Source: an uncultured Muribaculaceae bacterium
GTDB lineage: Bacteria > Bacteroidota > Bacteroidia > Bacteroidales > Muribaculaceae
DNA length: 64,000 nucleotides
Reading direction: 5' to 3'
Assembly (NCBI GenBank): GCA_910584055.1
Contig: CAJTZS010000021.1
Coordinates: 1-64,000, forward strand
Both the position numbers and the translations under genes were made by a program. The notes beneath the pieces are model-generated. The model was not told the DNA's origin and did not search any database. It worked only from the letters and a program-made list of their open reading frames with translations. This document shows, piece after piece, positions 1 through 8,878 of the stretch (the first letter of the stretch is position 1; each line of letters starts with the position of its first letter).

Positions 1-22
1 TATTGATTATTACAAATCCAAT

Positions 23-766
23 ATGAAAAAATTTAAAGAAATATTTAAAGAGTGGCATAAAGAATTTCCGGTGCTGTCAAAATATACGGACAGAACACTG
101 TACGTGAGAATAAACCCTTTTATGATTGGATTGCGATTACAAAAAGATCGGTTCGGAGGTGATAACTACCTGCCCGTCTTGGAAATAGTTCCTTTGTGGG
201 AAGAAAATCCACAACAGTTCGGTGAATCAATATGTTGGGATAATTTACAAGATATGAAAAGATTGGATTTTGTAATTGACTATAGGGGGCATGATTATTA
301 TTTCCCAGAAGCGTTGGAATGCACAAAATTTCAATTTGGTAAGATTCTGAAAAGGGAAATAGTATTTGGAGATTTGATGGAATTCATTAATCATTTAATA
401 AGACAATTTATAGGCAAACACAATCCTAATGAATGGATTTACGTCTTTCAATTACAATTGGCTTTGGCCATATATTTCAACAAGCAGGATTTGTTGGATC
501 AGATTGGGTTAAATATAGAACGAGAAATCAAATACTGGACACCCAAATATGTATACTATGCGGATATGACAATAGATGAATATCGAGAGAAGATTTACCA
601 ACCATTCCGGGACAGAGAGAAATTCATGAAAACAATTGAAATGAATTCACAGAGACCAAAGGTGGCGAAGCTTAATGTCGGAACTATCGTTGGTATCGAT
701 GATTACCACTATGAACCGAAAAAATCCCGGCTCGATAAATTCTGCTCTCTGTTCAAAAAACGGTAA
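23..766 (+). CDS. Hypothetical protein, tandem paralogue A
   Basis: 247-residue soluble protein with no signal peptide or membrane segment. I do not recognise the family. It is clearly paralogous to the next gene: both open with a KxFxEIFxEWHxEFP block, share a PLW block near residue 58, and end with the same layout (a QRPxVAKLN motif about 35 residues from the end, then a basic FxKR terminus). The DNA is visibly richer in A+T than the operon starting at 2161, which suggests recent acquisition. Tandem paralogues next to a gene with an RHS/YD motif resemble the immunity-gene end of a polymorphic-toxin locus. That is inference; no toxin gene is in view because the window starts 22 bases upstream. 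Confidence 0.75.
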   Translation: MKKFKEIFKEWHKEFPVLSKYTDRTLYVRINPFMIGLRLQKDRFGGDNYLPVLEIVPLWEENPQQFGESICWDNLQDMKRLDFVIDYRGHDYYFPEALECTKFQFGKILKREIVFGDLMEFINHLIRQFIGKHNPNEWIYVFQLQLALAIYFNKQDLLDQIGLNIEREIKYWTPKYVYYADMTIDEYREKIYQPFRDREKFMKTIEMNSQRPKVAKLNVGTIVGIDDYHYEPKKSRLDKFCSLFKKR

Positions 767-836
767 ACCGACAAAATGATAAATTATGATATGGACTGCT
801 GTGGGTTATTATTAAACCATAGATAATGTAGAAGCA

Positions 837-1589
837 ATGAAATCGTTTGAAGAAATATTCGAGGAATGGCATAATGAGTTCCCGTTCCTCAAAAAATACT
901 CGCCGTCCACTCTTTATCAGAAAGTAGGACCATTTTTGATGGGATTGAGGTTTGATAAACCATGGGAAGAGGAATATCGCATATTTTTGGAAATGATACC
1001 TCTCTGGCACACAGAGCGTAGAATGTTCGGAAAGCCATGTGTGTATGATGAACTAAATTATAAAAACGGACTTCAGGCAATAATTGATTACAGGCGTCAC
1101 GATCTTATGTTTAAAGAGGCATTGGAGGCTGCACAAAGACAATATGGGTTGGTACTTACCCCTGAGATTCCTCTTAATGATTTAATAGAATATCTTGAAT
1201 TGGAATCCGAGAGAGGGGCGTATGGCTCAAAATATATAAGGCAGTTAAGCAGGTGTTCCATGTTTGAGACTCAACTCGCAATTGCTACGTACCTAAATAA
1301 AAAAGAGTTTTACGATGACACGTGGAAACACATTATGAATGAATCTCCCAAATGGGATACGGAATATTTCAATCGGATTACGGAACGGACGGTAGAAGAA
1401 AGAATTGAAGAGATGCATTCCAAATTCGATAACAGGGACAAATTCATGGAGACGGTGGAATGGAACTATCAGAGACCTCGGGTAGCAAAACTCAATACCG
1501 GCCATATCATCAGGGTTGACGAATACACTGAATATATCCCAAAACTTTCCTGGCGTGAAAAAATACGTTCAATCTTTACAAAACGATAA
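837..1589 (+). CDS. Hypothetical protein, tandem paralogue B
   Basis: 250-residue paralogue of the preceding gene, 70 bases downstream on the same strand. It shares the N-terminal EIFxEWHxEFP block, an FxxGLRxxK segment near residue 35, an IDYRxHD block near residue 85, a DRDKFM-like NRDKFMETVE block and the QRPRVAKLN block near the C terminus. It is probably cytoplasmic and carries no catalytic motif I can name. The divergence between the two copies looks substantial, as expected for duplicated, specificity-changing proteins such as immunity proteins. That role is a hypothesis from context only. An unrelated house-keeping duplication remains possible. Confidence 0.75.
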   Translation: MKSFEEIFEEWHNEFPFLKKYSPSTLYQKVGPFLMGLRFDKPWEEEYRIFLEMIPLWHTERRMFGKPCVYDELNYKNGLQAIIDYRRHDLMFKEALEAAQRQYGLVLTPEIPLNDLIEYLELESERGAYGSKYIRQLSRCSMFETQLAIATYLNKKEFYDDTWKHIMNESPKWDTEYFNRITERTVEERIEEMHSKFDNRDKFMETVEWNYQRPRVAKLNTGHIIRVDEYTEYIPKLSWREKIRSIFTKR

Positions 1590-1601
1590 TAAAAAGACAA
1601 T

Positions 1602-2036
1602 ATGAAATTGATTAAACGTATAGGATTGTTTATAATGTTTATCTTATCCTTAAATCATGTATACGGTCAGCGTGTGCAGTTCACTTATGACGATGCGGGC
1701 AACCGCATCAAGAGGGAGCTTGTCAAGATAGAGGAAGTGAACTTGCAGGACAAGAGGATGCCGAAGTTCCTGACGGGCAACAGTCTCGACAGGGAGATTA
1801 GCATAGAGACTGACAAGTCCTCCAATCTGATTCATATCAACGCCAAAGGAGAGGCAATGCAGGAAGAGTATTGGATTGCCCTTTACAGTATAGCCGGGTA
1901 TATGGTTTTGGAAAGTCAACTTTCCAAAACCGGATATGCAGAGGTGAATATCAGCCTGCTTCCGAAGGGAGTATATGTACTCGTTGTGACCAACGGAACA
2001 GAATCAAAAGTCTGGAAGATAACAAAAGATGAATAA
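1602..2036 (+). CDS. Small secreted YD-motif protein with T9SS tail
   Basis: 144 residues. A signal peptide (MKLIKRIGLFIMF..., cleavage after VYGQ, about residue 23) is followed at once by a single RHS/YD-type motif, FTYDDAGNRIKRE, a linker, and from about residue 85 a beta-rich C-terminal segment (LYSIAGYMVLES...LPKGVYVLVVTNG...KVWKITKDE). That segment matches the layout of a type A T9SS sorting domain. Only 12 bases separate it from paralogue B, so the three genes may be co-transcribed. It looks like a mini-protein made of the first YD repeat and the sorting tail of an RHS protein: either a degenerate RHS remnant or one of the small YD/T9SS proteins that accompany RHS loci in Bacteroidetes. 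A terminator follows. Confidence 0.75.
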   Translation: MKLIKRIGLFIMFILSLNHVYGQRVQFTYDDAGNRIKRELVKIEEVNLQDKRMPKFLTGNSLDREISIETDKSSNLIHINAKGEAMQEEYWIALYSIAGYMVLESQLSKTGYAEVNISLLPKGVYVLVVTNGTESKVWKITKDE

Positions 2037-2059
2037 CATATGTTTTGACAAAATCAGAG

Positions 2060-2090
2060 AATCTGCGTCGTCACGGCGCAGATTTTTTTA
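2060..2090 (+). terminator. Intrinsic terminator after YD/T9SS gene
   Basis: AATCTGCG (2060-2067) pairs perfectly with CGCAGATT (2077-2084) around a 9-base loop, followed by a T run to 2089. It separates the accessory patch from the nnr operon. Confidence 0.85.
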
Positions 2091-2110
2091 TTGAGATTAA
2101 GGGGTAGACA

Positions 2111-2142
2111 TTTGGAATATTGGAGGAGCGGAATTAATTTTG
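2111..2142 (+). promoter_or_regulatory. Bacteroides-type promoter for nnr operon
   Basis: TTTG at 2111-2114, a 20-base spacer, then TAATTTTG at 2135-2142 match the Bacteroides -33/-7 consensus. Predicted transcription start is about 2148, giving an A-rich leader of about 13 bases before the ATG at 2161. Confidence 0.75.
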
Positions 2143-2160
2143 TAATTTAAAAGGAAAACA

Positions 2161-3684
2161 ATGAAGATATTTACATCGCAGGCAATTCAGGAAATAGACG
2201 GTGCCACTTGTGAGGCGCAGCAGATCAGCTCAATCGACCTGATGGAACGTGCCGCCGAACTGGTGACCGACGAACTGAATTCCCGTTTCCTGCCCGGTCA
2301 GCGTTTTGTGATTATGGCCGGTCCGGGCAATAATGGCGGCGATGCCCTCGCCGTGGCGCGAATGCTTATCGAGCGCGGATATAAAAGGGTGGAAGTTTTT
2401 CTGTTCAATGTGACAGGCAAGCTGAGTCATGACTGCGATGAAGAGCGCAAAAAGCTTATCACCATCGACGGGGTGGATTTTACGGAAGTGTCGAGAGAAT
2501 TCAATCCTCCTTATCTGAGCGATAAGGATGTGGTGATCGACGGTCTCTTCGGTTCCGGTATCAACAAGCCTCTGATGGGAGGATTTGTGGCCGTAACACG
2601 GTATGTCAATGAATCGGGTGCTTACGTGGTTTCGATAGACCTCCCTTCCGGTCTTTTTGGCGAATGGAATGCGCAGGTGAATCGCCGCGACATTATTCAT
2701 GCAAACCTTACGTTGGCTTTCCAGTTGCCAAGGCTTTCGTTTTTCTTCGAGGAGAACTATGGAGTGCTCGGGGAATGGAAACTTCTCGACCTGGATCTTG
2801 ATGAGAAAAAGATCAAGGATATGCCGGCGGATTTCCTCCTCGTTGAGAGCCGCAACATACGCCCGCTTCTTCAGCAGCGTCTCCCCTTTACGGGGAAACG
2901 TGATTACGGGTCGGCATTGATATTCTCCGGGAGCACAGGAATGATGGGGGCAGCCGTGATGTGTTCGCGGGCCACGTTGCGTAGCGGAGCCGGTCTTGTA
3001 ACCGTGCATGGCCCCAAGGGCGGCTTGCAGATCATGCAGACTGCAGTGCCGGAAGCGATGTTCGAGCCTGACCGTAATGAGCATTTCATCACCGACATGC
3101 GTGTGCACCATGACCATCAGGCAGTTGCCATCGGTCCCGGTATAGGCACAAACGAAATGACCATAAACGCGCTTGAAGCTTTGTTGAAAAGCGGAACGTC
3201 TTCCCTTGTGCTTGATGCTGATGCCCTCAACTGCATATCGAAGAAACCGGAACTGCTTTCCTACCTCCCTCCAAAAACAATAATAACCCCTCATATAGGA
3301 GAGTTTGACAGGTTGTTCGGAGAGCAGAGATCTTCTGAAGAGCGTCTTAAGACCGCGCTCGAGATGTCTCGGCAGTATAATATAATCATCGTGCTTAAGG
3401 GTCATTACACGGCTACCGTGCGTCCTACCGGACGGGTATATGTCAACTCAACAGGTAATCCGGGTATGGCCACTGCAGGGGCCGGAGATGTGCTCACCGG
3501 GGTTATCGCAGCGTTTCTCGCGCAAGGATACAGGCCGGAACACGCTGCCACTATAGGTGTTTTCATCCATGGTCTCGCGGGAGATCTCGCTGCCGAGAAG
3601 ATCGGTGAATTCGGTCTGATTGCAGGAGATATTGCAGGGCATGTGGGTCGTGCAGTGAAAATGATAATAGATAAAAAGGTATAG
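2161..3684 (+). CDS. nnr: Bifunctional NAD(P)H-hydrate repair enzyme
   Basis: 507 residues, the usual size for the fused enzyme. The N-terminal YjeF-type half (about 1-215) epimerises damaged NAD(P)H hydrate and shows GPGNNGGDALAVAR near residue 54. The C-terminal carbohydrate-kinase-like half dehydrates the S-epimer using ADP or ATP. It shows GSTGMMGAA near 255, TPHIGEFDRL near 377 and GNPGMATAGAGDVLTG near 437, the nucleotide-binding Gly/Asp motif. The protein is cytosolic and repairs the nicotinamide cofactor. It is the first gene of a run with DUF4831, xseA and xseB (gaps of a few bases or overlaps), behind a good promoter. The start is supported by the promoter and the conserved MKIFTSQAIQEID opening. 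Confidence 0.95.
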   Translation: MKIFTSQAIQEIDGATCEAQQISSIDLMERAAELVTDELNSRFLPGQRFVIMAGPGNNGGDALAVARMLIERGYKRVEVFLFNVTGKLSHDCDEERKKLITIDGVDFTEVSREFNPPYLSDKDVVIDGLFGSGINKPLMGGFVAVTRYVNESGAYVVSIDLPSGLFGEWNAQVNRRDIIHANLTLAFQLPRLSFFFEENYGVLGEWKLLDLDLDEKKIKDMPADFLLVESRNIRPLLQQRLPFTGKRDYGSALIFSGSTGMMGAAVMCSRATLRSGAGLVTVHGPKGGLQIMQTAVPEAMFEPDRNEHFITDMRVHHDHQAVAIGPGIGTNEMTINALEALLKSGTSSLVLDADALNCISKKPELLSYLPPKTIITPHIGEFDRLFGEQRSSEERLKTALEMSRQYNIIIVLKGHYTATVRPTGRVYVNSTGNPGMATAGAGDVLTGVIAAFLAQGYRPEHAATIGVFIHGLAGDLAAEKIGEFGLIAGDIAGHVGRAVKMIIDKKV

Positions 3685-3687
3685 AAT

Positions 3688-4782
3688 ATGATGAGATTCG
3701 GAAAAATATTTACGCTGGCATTGGCATCAATGATGTTGCCGCCGCTCTACGCACAGCAGACCAAGCTGCTCACTGCGGACAAGCATAATGAATACGGGCT
3801 TGTTTATACGCTCCCTGTGACCGCTCTTGAAATAGAGGTCACGGCAGAGCGCACGGTGAAGAAAGTTGGTCCATACTATCAGTATGCGAAAAAATTCATC
3901 GGTACCGACAAGGTGATAAAGGAGGATTCCGAGTCGTGGACCATCACGGGTGTGAGGGTTTCTCCATATGGCGTGCCGGATAATGACAACCGTTATCTCA
4001 TGCAGCTCAAGAGCGGTGCCGTGACATATATCTGTGTGGATGAAGACGGCATGTTGCTCGCCATAAACCGGGATGTGCCCGCGCCGGCTCAAGGTATTCC
4101 GGCATACTCCCCTGCGGAAGATTCAAAATCAGAAAAAGTGGAGATTAATGAATACCTTCAGTATGTCAATGAGGATTTCATCGCCTCCCAGAGTTCAGCT
4201 AAGCAGGCACAGATGCTTGCTGAAAGCCTTATGGAGATCCGCGAGGCAAAGATAGCCCTTACCCGTGGCACTGCCGAAACGATGCCGCAGGATGGCAAGC
4301 AGCTTGAGCTGATGCTTAATTCACTGACGCATCAGGAAGCTGCGATCACAGCCGCGTTTGCCGGAATTACCGAGACCGAGACAGTGACAAGCAGCTATAC
4401 TTTCACCCCTCGGGATGAGGACCGTCAGATTCTTTTCCGCATGAGTGATTTTGCTGGATTTGTGGGCGCCGACGATTATTCGGGCGATCCTGTCTATCTC
4501 ACAGTGAAGGTCACCAACCGGGGGGAGCTTCCGGTCGATGCCAAAGGAGAGGAGAAAAAGCTGCCCAAGGATGCAGTGATATATAATGTGCCCGGTGCGG
4601 CTCAGATCACTATTTCATCCTTAGGCAGGACGTTATACGACAAAGAGCTGGAGTTTTCTCAGTTTGGTGTGAGGTTCGGTCTCAATCCCGCGCTTTTCAG
4701 CGCTAAGAAGAACCGTTCTTACGCCACGTTCAATCCCATTACCGGAGCATTGGAAGAGATTGGTGAAGATGGCGGAGAATAA
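3688..4782 (+). CDS. DUF4831 family secreted protein
   Basis: 364 residues with a signal peptide (hydrophobic stretch, cleavage after LYAQ near residue 23). The mature part fits the Bacteroidetes family DUF4831: an N-terminal LPVTALEIEVTAE strand segment, a YYQYAKKFIG block, then SWTITGVRVSPYGVPD. The function is unknown; the family is periplasmic or outer-membrane associated by its export signal. The start is 3 bases after the nnr stop; a second ATG follows directly at 3691. Its 3' end overlaps the probable xseA start by 14 bases, suggesting translational coupling. Confidence 0.85.
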   Translation: MMRFGKIFTLALASMMLPPLYAQQTKLLTADKHNEYGLVYTLPVTALEIEVTAERTVKKVGPYYQYAKKFIGTDKVIKEDSESWTITGVRVSPYGVPDNDNRYLMQLKSGAVTYICVDEDGMLLAINRDVPAPAQGIPAYSPAEDSKSEKVEINEYLQYVNEDFIASQSSAKQAQMLAESLMEIREAKIALTRGTAETMPQDGKQLELMLNSLTHQEAAITAAFAGITETETVTSSYTFTPRDEDRQILFRMSDFAGFVGADDYSGDPVYLTVKVTNRGELPVDAKGEEKKLPKDAVIYNVPGAAQITISSLGRTLYDKELEFSQFGVRFGLNPALFSAKKNRSYATFNPITGALEEIGEDGGE

Positions 4783-6076
4783 TCCCATAAGCCTTCAGCA
4801 ACTTCAGCAGCTTGTAGGGAATACGATCCGTATGAATCCACAGCTGCAAGGGGTGTGGGTTACTGCTGAGCTCAGCGATGTGCGCGTTGCAGGTGGACAT
4901 TGCTATATGGAGCTGATAGAGAAAGATATTTTGGGGAACACTTGCGCCAAGATGCGCGCAATGATATGGAACAGCGTGTTTAACACGTTGCGCGGCAAAT
5001 TTTATGCCGCTACGGGAAAAGATATATCCACAGGGATGAAGGTGATGGTGCGTGGCTCGGCCAATCATCATAATCTCTATGGCCTTAGTTTTACGATCAA
5101 CGATATAGACCCTTCCTACACCGTCGGCGACATGGAGCGCCTCCGGCGGGAGATTCTCGACCGACTTGGTAAGGAGGGCATACTTGACCGAAACAGGCAG
5201 CTCCGATTTCCCCCCGTGCCTCAACGTATAGCTGTTGTTTCAGCCGCCGGCGCGGCCGGGTATGGAGATTTCATGAATCAGCTTGACCATAACCCGGATG
5301 GATTTAAATTCTACACGCATCTTTTCCCTGCCGCCATGCAAGGGGAGAAAACCTCCCGTAGTGTGCGCGACGCTCTGGAAATGGTGGAAAGCACAATCGA
5401 TCTCTGGGATTGCGTGGTCATAATCCGGGGAGGAGGGGCAACGACAGATCTCAATGGTTTCGACGACTATGATCTTGCCCGGGCGGTAGCGATGTTTCCG
5501 CTTCCAGTAGCGGTGGGTATAGGTCATGAGCGGGACAGGACTGTCCTTGATGAAATTGCCTGTATGCGATGCAAGACACCAACGGCAGTGGCGGCAATGC
5601 TTGTAGATTCCTTGCGTGTGGCCTACGCCGCCGCAGTGGAGAGGATTAAGAAGATTGCCCGTTACAGCATGGAGGCCATGCGTGGTGAGAAATACCGTCT
5701 TGCCAACATAGAAACTGCATTGCCGGCCAGGGTGCAGACGCGGATAATGCGTTCCGAGAAGCATCTTTCCGAGCTTACGCACGCAATCGAGCGAGGCCTT
5801 TCAAAACGATACTCTTCAGAAAGCGAACGACAGAAGCTTCTCCGCTACCGTTTTGAGAAAGCATGCCTGCAGATCACCGAGCGACCGATGATAAAACTGA
5901 AAAACCTTGAGAACATGATCAGGGTGCTGAGTCCGCAGAACACCATTAACCGAGGCTATTCCCTTACAACGCTTAATGGTAAGGCCGTTCGGAAAGTTAC
6001 GGAGCTTAGTATCGGCGACACTATAGAAACCCGTCTTTCCGATGGTGTCGTAATTTCTGAGGTGACTGCCCATTAA
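4769..6076 (+). CDS. xseA: Exodeoxyribonuclease VII large subunit
   Basis: About 435 residues. With XseB it forms exonuclease VII, which degrades single-stranded DNA into oligonucleotides during repair. An N-terminal OB-fold (LQGVWVTAELSDVR...GGHCYMELIEK) precedes the catalytic region with VVSAAGAAGYGDF, GGGATTDLNGFDDYDLARA and GIGHERDRTVLDEIA, then a coiled-coil arm and the C-terminal NxINRGYSLTT motif. I choose ATG 4769 (MAENNPIS) over the upstream TTG/GTG codons in the same frame. It overlaps the DUF4831 gene and is followed, across a short repeat array, by xseB. Its last codon and stop (CAT TAA) already lie in that array. Confidence 0.95.
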   Translation: MAENNPISLQQLQQLVGNTIRMNPQLQGVWVTAELSDVRVAGGHCYMELIEKDILGNTCAKMRAMIWNSVFNTLRGKFYAATGKDISTGMKVMVRGSANHHNLYGLSFTINDIDPSYTVGDMERLRREILDRLGKEGILDRNRQLRFPPVPQRIAVVSAAGAAGYGDFMNQLDHNPDGFKFYTHLFPAAMQGEKTSRSVRDALEMVESTIDLWDCVVIIRGGGATTDLNGFDDYDLARAVAMFPLPVAVGIGHERDRTVLDEIACMRCKTPTAVAAMLVDSLRVAYAAAVERIKKIARYSMEAMRGEKYRLANIETALPARVQTRIMRSEKHLSELTHAIERGLSKRYSSESERQKLLRYRFEKACLQITERPMIKLKNLENMIRVLSPQNTINRGYSLTTLNGKAVRKVTELSIGDTIETRLSDGVVISEVTAH

Positions 6077-6104
6077 ACATTACACATTAAACATTACACA
6101 TTTC
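6073..6104 (+). repeat. TTAAACATT-type intergenic array
   Basis: Two tandem units of the form ATTAAACATTACAC. The array starts inside the last codon and stop of xseA and fills the gap to the xseB start at 6111. It is one of eight arrays of this family in the window. The A-rich, G-free sequence would form an unstructured leader for xseB. Confidence 0.85.
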
Positions 6105-6110
6105 CAAAGG

Positions 6111-6320
6111 ATGAGTGAATTGACATATAAAGCGGCAGTTGCCGAACTTGAAGAAATAGTGCGTAAAATGGAATCTGACACATGCGATATAGACCAGTTG
6201 TCGGCCTATACCACGCGTGCCCTTGAACTTTTGAAATTCTGTAAGGAGCGCCTTTTCAAGACAAACGAGGAGGTGGAGAAATGTCTTGAAGCACTTCGTG
6301 AAGCTCTCCCCGAAGCCTGA
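6111..6320 (+). CDS. xseB: Exodeoxyribonuclease VII small subunit
   Basis: 69 residues, normal for XseB. It shows the typical LTYKAAVAELEEIVRKME opening, a central SAYTTRALELLKFCKERL helix and a KTNEEVEKCLEAL tail that forms the helical hairpin binding the XseA coiled coil. It is the last gene of the nnr-xseB run. Its TGA stop at 6318-6320 abuts directly the reverse-strand stop codon of murF-alr at 6321-6323, so no space remains for a terminator between the convergent genes. Confidence 0.93.
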   Translation: MSELTYKAAVAELEEIVRKMESDTCDIDQLSAYTTRALELLKFCKERLFKTNEEVEKCLEALREALPEA

Positions 6321-8813
6321 TTATTCGCGGAAATAGATGCGTTTGACGCGAGGGGAGACGGACGTGAGGATTTCGTAGGGGATAGTGTCGAGGACGTCTG
6401 CAAGACGTTGCAGGGGCATATTCTGACCAAATATCTCTACAGAATCGCCGACCTCGCATTCAACATCAGTGACGTCTATCATGCATGCATCCATGCAGAT
6501 GTTTCCGATTGTCGGCACCTCTTTCCCGTTTACCATGACGGAGATTTTGCCTCTGCCGAAATGACGGTTCATGCCATCCGCATATCCTATCGGTAGTGTG
6601 GCTATTTTCGAGGGTTTCTCGATTTTCCCCCATCTTCCGTAACCCACTGTCTCTCCCGGTTGATATTCACGGATGGCGGTTATTATGGTGCGTAACGTAG
6701 AGACAACTGCCAACGGACGTTCCATTTCCGGAGGAAGTGTATTTGCCCCGTATAGCCCGATTCCGAGACGCGCCATATCGTAATGGTGTTGCGGGTAGCG
6801 CAATATCCCTGCTGAATTCAAGACATGACGCAGGAAAGGATGCGCAGAACGGCTAAGCATATAAGAAGTGTAGCTTTCAAATCGAGACAGCTGTAGCTCA
6901 GTGAAGTCATCCATGTCAGGACAGTCAGATGTGGCGAGATGTGAGAATGCAGACCTGACGGTTACAACTTCGGTTGATTCGAGTATGTCCATCAACATCG
7001 GTAGTTCCTCCTCGATGAATCCGGTGCGATGCATTCCGGTGTCAAGCTTTATGTGTATGGGATATCCCGAGATTCCATTTTTTTCGGCTTCTGCAATTAC
7101 ATCCCGCAGCATTGCGAAAGAGTAGATTTCCGGTTCGAGCCTGTTGGCGAACATGGATTTATAATTCACCACTTTTGGATTCATGACCATCACCGGCATG
7201 GTGATGCCCTGACGACGCAGCTCTATTCCCTCATCGAGCACTGCAACAGCAAGGTACGCCGCCCCGCAGTCTTGAAGGGTTTTTGCAATCTCATAGCTCC
7301 CGGCTCCATATCCCGAAGCCTTCACCATGCAGACTATGCCGCAGGATGAAGGAAGTTTGCCGCGGAAGTAGTTGTAATTACTTACAATGGAATCTAGATT
7401 AACCTCAAGCACGGTCTCATGTTTGCGTGTTTCCAACATTTCAGCCACATCCTTGAAATTATATTCGGGAGAGCCTTTGAGCAGAATTATCTCATCGGAG
7501 AAATCGGATGTGGAAAGCTTTTGCAGTAGGGATGTGGTGGATTCAAAGAAGAGGGAATTTCCCGGAAACAAATGGCGGTGGGCGGTAAGTGCTTTTCCTA
7601 CGCCTATGAATCTGTCGATACCTGCAACGCGGATCATATCCGCAATTTCAGAATATAATAGATCTTGGGATGTGGTTTCGTGATGAAGGTCACTCAGCAT
7701 CAGTGTCGATGTCTGGCGAGGAATGCGGCGGCGGCGCATGAAGTCGAGTGCCGGACGCAGTGAGGAGAAATCAGAAGTATATGAATCGAGAATCACAGAG
7801 CATCCGTTCACACCCTCGGTAACGTTCAGCCGCGTGCCTATTTTATGGAGATGACGGAACCTTTCGGCTATCATGTCGGCTTTTATGCCGCGCGAAAGCA
7901 TGAATGTCAGGGCGTTCGCCGCATTTTCGACATCTGCGTCATTTTCCAATGGCGCGATGAAAGATCCGGTGTAGCCGTTATATACATATTCGATTTTCAT
8001 CTCCCCTTTGTCATTTTGTTCCGGAGTGATGAATATTGGTGCGCTCTTATCTTTTAGTGACCAACCAAGCAACTTCTTCTTCTCGTCAAAACGACTGACT
8101 GCACCGGCAATTTCAGGGTAGTCTGCACAATAGATAATGGTATTGCTATGGGGGGTGTCGGCAAGCAGCAACTTCTGCGCAGCTTTTTCCTCTTTTGAAT
8201 CGAACCCTTCAGCATGGGCGTCACCGATGTTGGTGATGATGACAGTGTCAGGAAGTATGCACTGCGCCAGACGAGGCATCTCGCCTTTGCGGGATATCCC
8301 CGCTTCAATTATTGCAAGCGAAGTGTCGTTGCTTATTTCCCACATGGATAGGGGGACGCCAATCTGTGAGTTGAAACTGCGCGGCGACCGGGAGATGTCC
8401 GAGAGCGGTTCCATCAGCTGATAGATCCATTCCTTAAGGGTGGTTTTTCCCCGGGAGCCTGTGATGCCGAGGATATGCCCTTTGAAAGTTGCGGGGCGCA
8501 TCGTTATCTTCTGCAAGGCATCGATGGTGCTGTCAACCCTTAGCCAATTGGTCTCGGCACAGTCCTGAAGCGACCGGGGAATTTCGTTGACCACGAAATT
8601 GCGTACTCCCCGGCTGTAAAGTTCAGGGATGTATTTATGTCCGTCGTTTCCCTTTGTAGGGATAGCGAAGAAAAGAGTGCCTGCCGGGTCGGCAAGCGAT
8701 CGCGAATCTATTAGGAGGGAAGAGATTACAGTGTCGTGAAGGTTGGCGTTGACACCAAGCCTGGCGGCAATTTCATTTATCGATAATTGCATATTCAAAT
8801 AGCCCGGAGGCAT
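6321..8813 (-). CDS. murF-alr: MurF-alanine racemase fusion
   Basis: 830-residue bifunctional enzyme of peptidoglycan synthesis, a fusion known in Bacteroidetes. The N-terminal half (about 1-455) is MurF, which adds D-Ala-D-Ala to the UDP-MurNAc-tripeptide; the ATP loop GITGSRGKTTLKEW is visible near residue 117. The C-terminal half is a PLP-dependent alanine racemase that makes D-alanine: MVKASGYGAGSYE carries the PLP lysine, and there are IHIKLDTGMHRTGF and VGYGRWGK blocks. The start may be 8813 (MPPGYLN) or the in-frame ATG at 8792 (MQLSINEIAARLGV), which better resembles the family start. A -7 box lies at 8830-8837 (complement). It is convergent with xseB with zero gap. Confidence 0.93.
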   Translation of the reverse strand: MPPGYLNMQLSINEIAARLGVNANLHDTVISSLLIDSRSLADPAGTLFFAIPTKGNDGHKYIPELYSRGVRNFVVNEIPRSLQDCAETNWLRVDSTIDALQKITMRPATFKGHILGITGSRGKTTLKEWIYQLMEPLSDISRSPRSFNSQIGVPLSMWEISNDTSLAIIEAGISRKGEMPRLAQCILPDTVIITNIGDAHAEGFDSKEEKAAQKLLLADTPHSNTIIYCADYPEIAGAVSRFDEKKKLLGWSLKDKSAPIFITPEQNDKGEMKIEYVYNGYTGSFIAPLENDADVENAANALTFMLSRGIKADMIAERFRHLHKIGTRLNVTEGVNGCSVILDSYTSDFSSLRPALDFMRRRRIPRQTSTLMLSDLHHETTSQDLLYSEIADMIRVAGIDRFIGVGKALTAHRHLFPGNSLFFESTTSLLQKLSTSDFSDEIILLKGSPEYNFKDVAEMLETRKHETVLEVNLDSIVSNYNYFRGKLPSSCGIVCMVKASGYGAGSYEIAKTLQDCGAAYLAVAVLDEGIELRRQGITMPVMVMNPKVVNYKSMFANRLEPEIYSFAMLRDVIAEAEKNGISGYPIHIKLDTGMHRTGFIEEELPMLMDILESTEVVTVRSAFSHLATSDCPDMDDFTELQLSRFESYTSYMLSRSAHPFLRHVLNSAGILRYPQHHYDMARLGIGLYGANTLPPEMERPLAVVSTLRTIITAIREYQPGETVGYGRWGKIEKPSKIATLPIGYADGMNRHFGRGKISVMVNGKEVPTIGNICMDACMIDVTDVECEVGDSVEIFGQNMPLQRLADVLDTIPYEILTSVSPRVKRIYFRE

Positions 8814-8829
8814 TATGTTTTTGGAAATG

Positions 8830-8837
8830 CAAAAATA
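8830..8837 (-). promoter_or_regulatory. -7 box upstream of murF-alr
   Basis: On the reverse strand this reads TATTTTTG, a match to TAnnTTTG. A convincing -33 TTTG is not visible. The predicted start is near 8823, compatible with either candidate ATG of murF-alr. Confidence 0.45.
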
Positions 8838-8878
8838 ATACTTTTTTTCAATATTGGAGATTTTTTTCTACGGCTTCT

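Noticed and set aside
2230..3405. 391-codon reverse-strand open frame inside nnr
   Set aside because: It is a shadow of the nnr coding strand: no family motifs, composition typical of an antisense frame, and nnr itself is certain.
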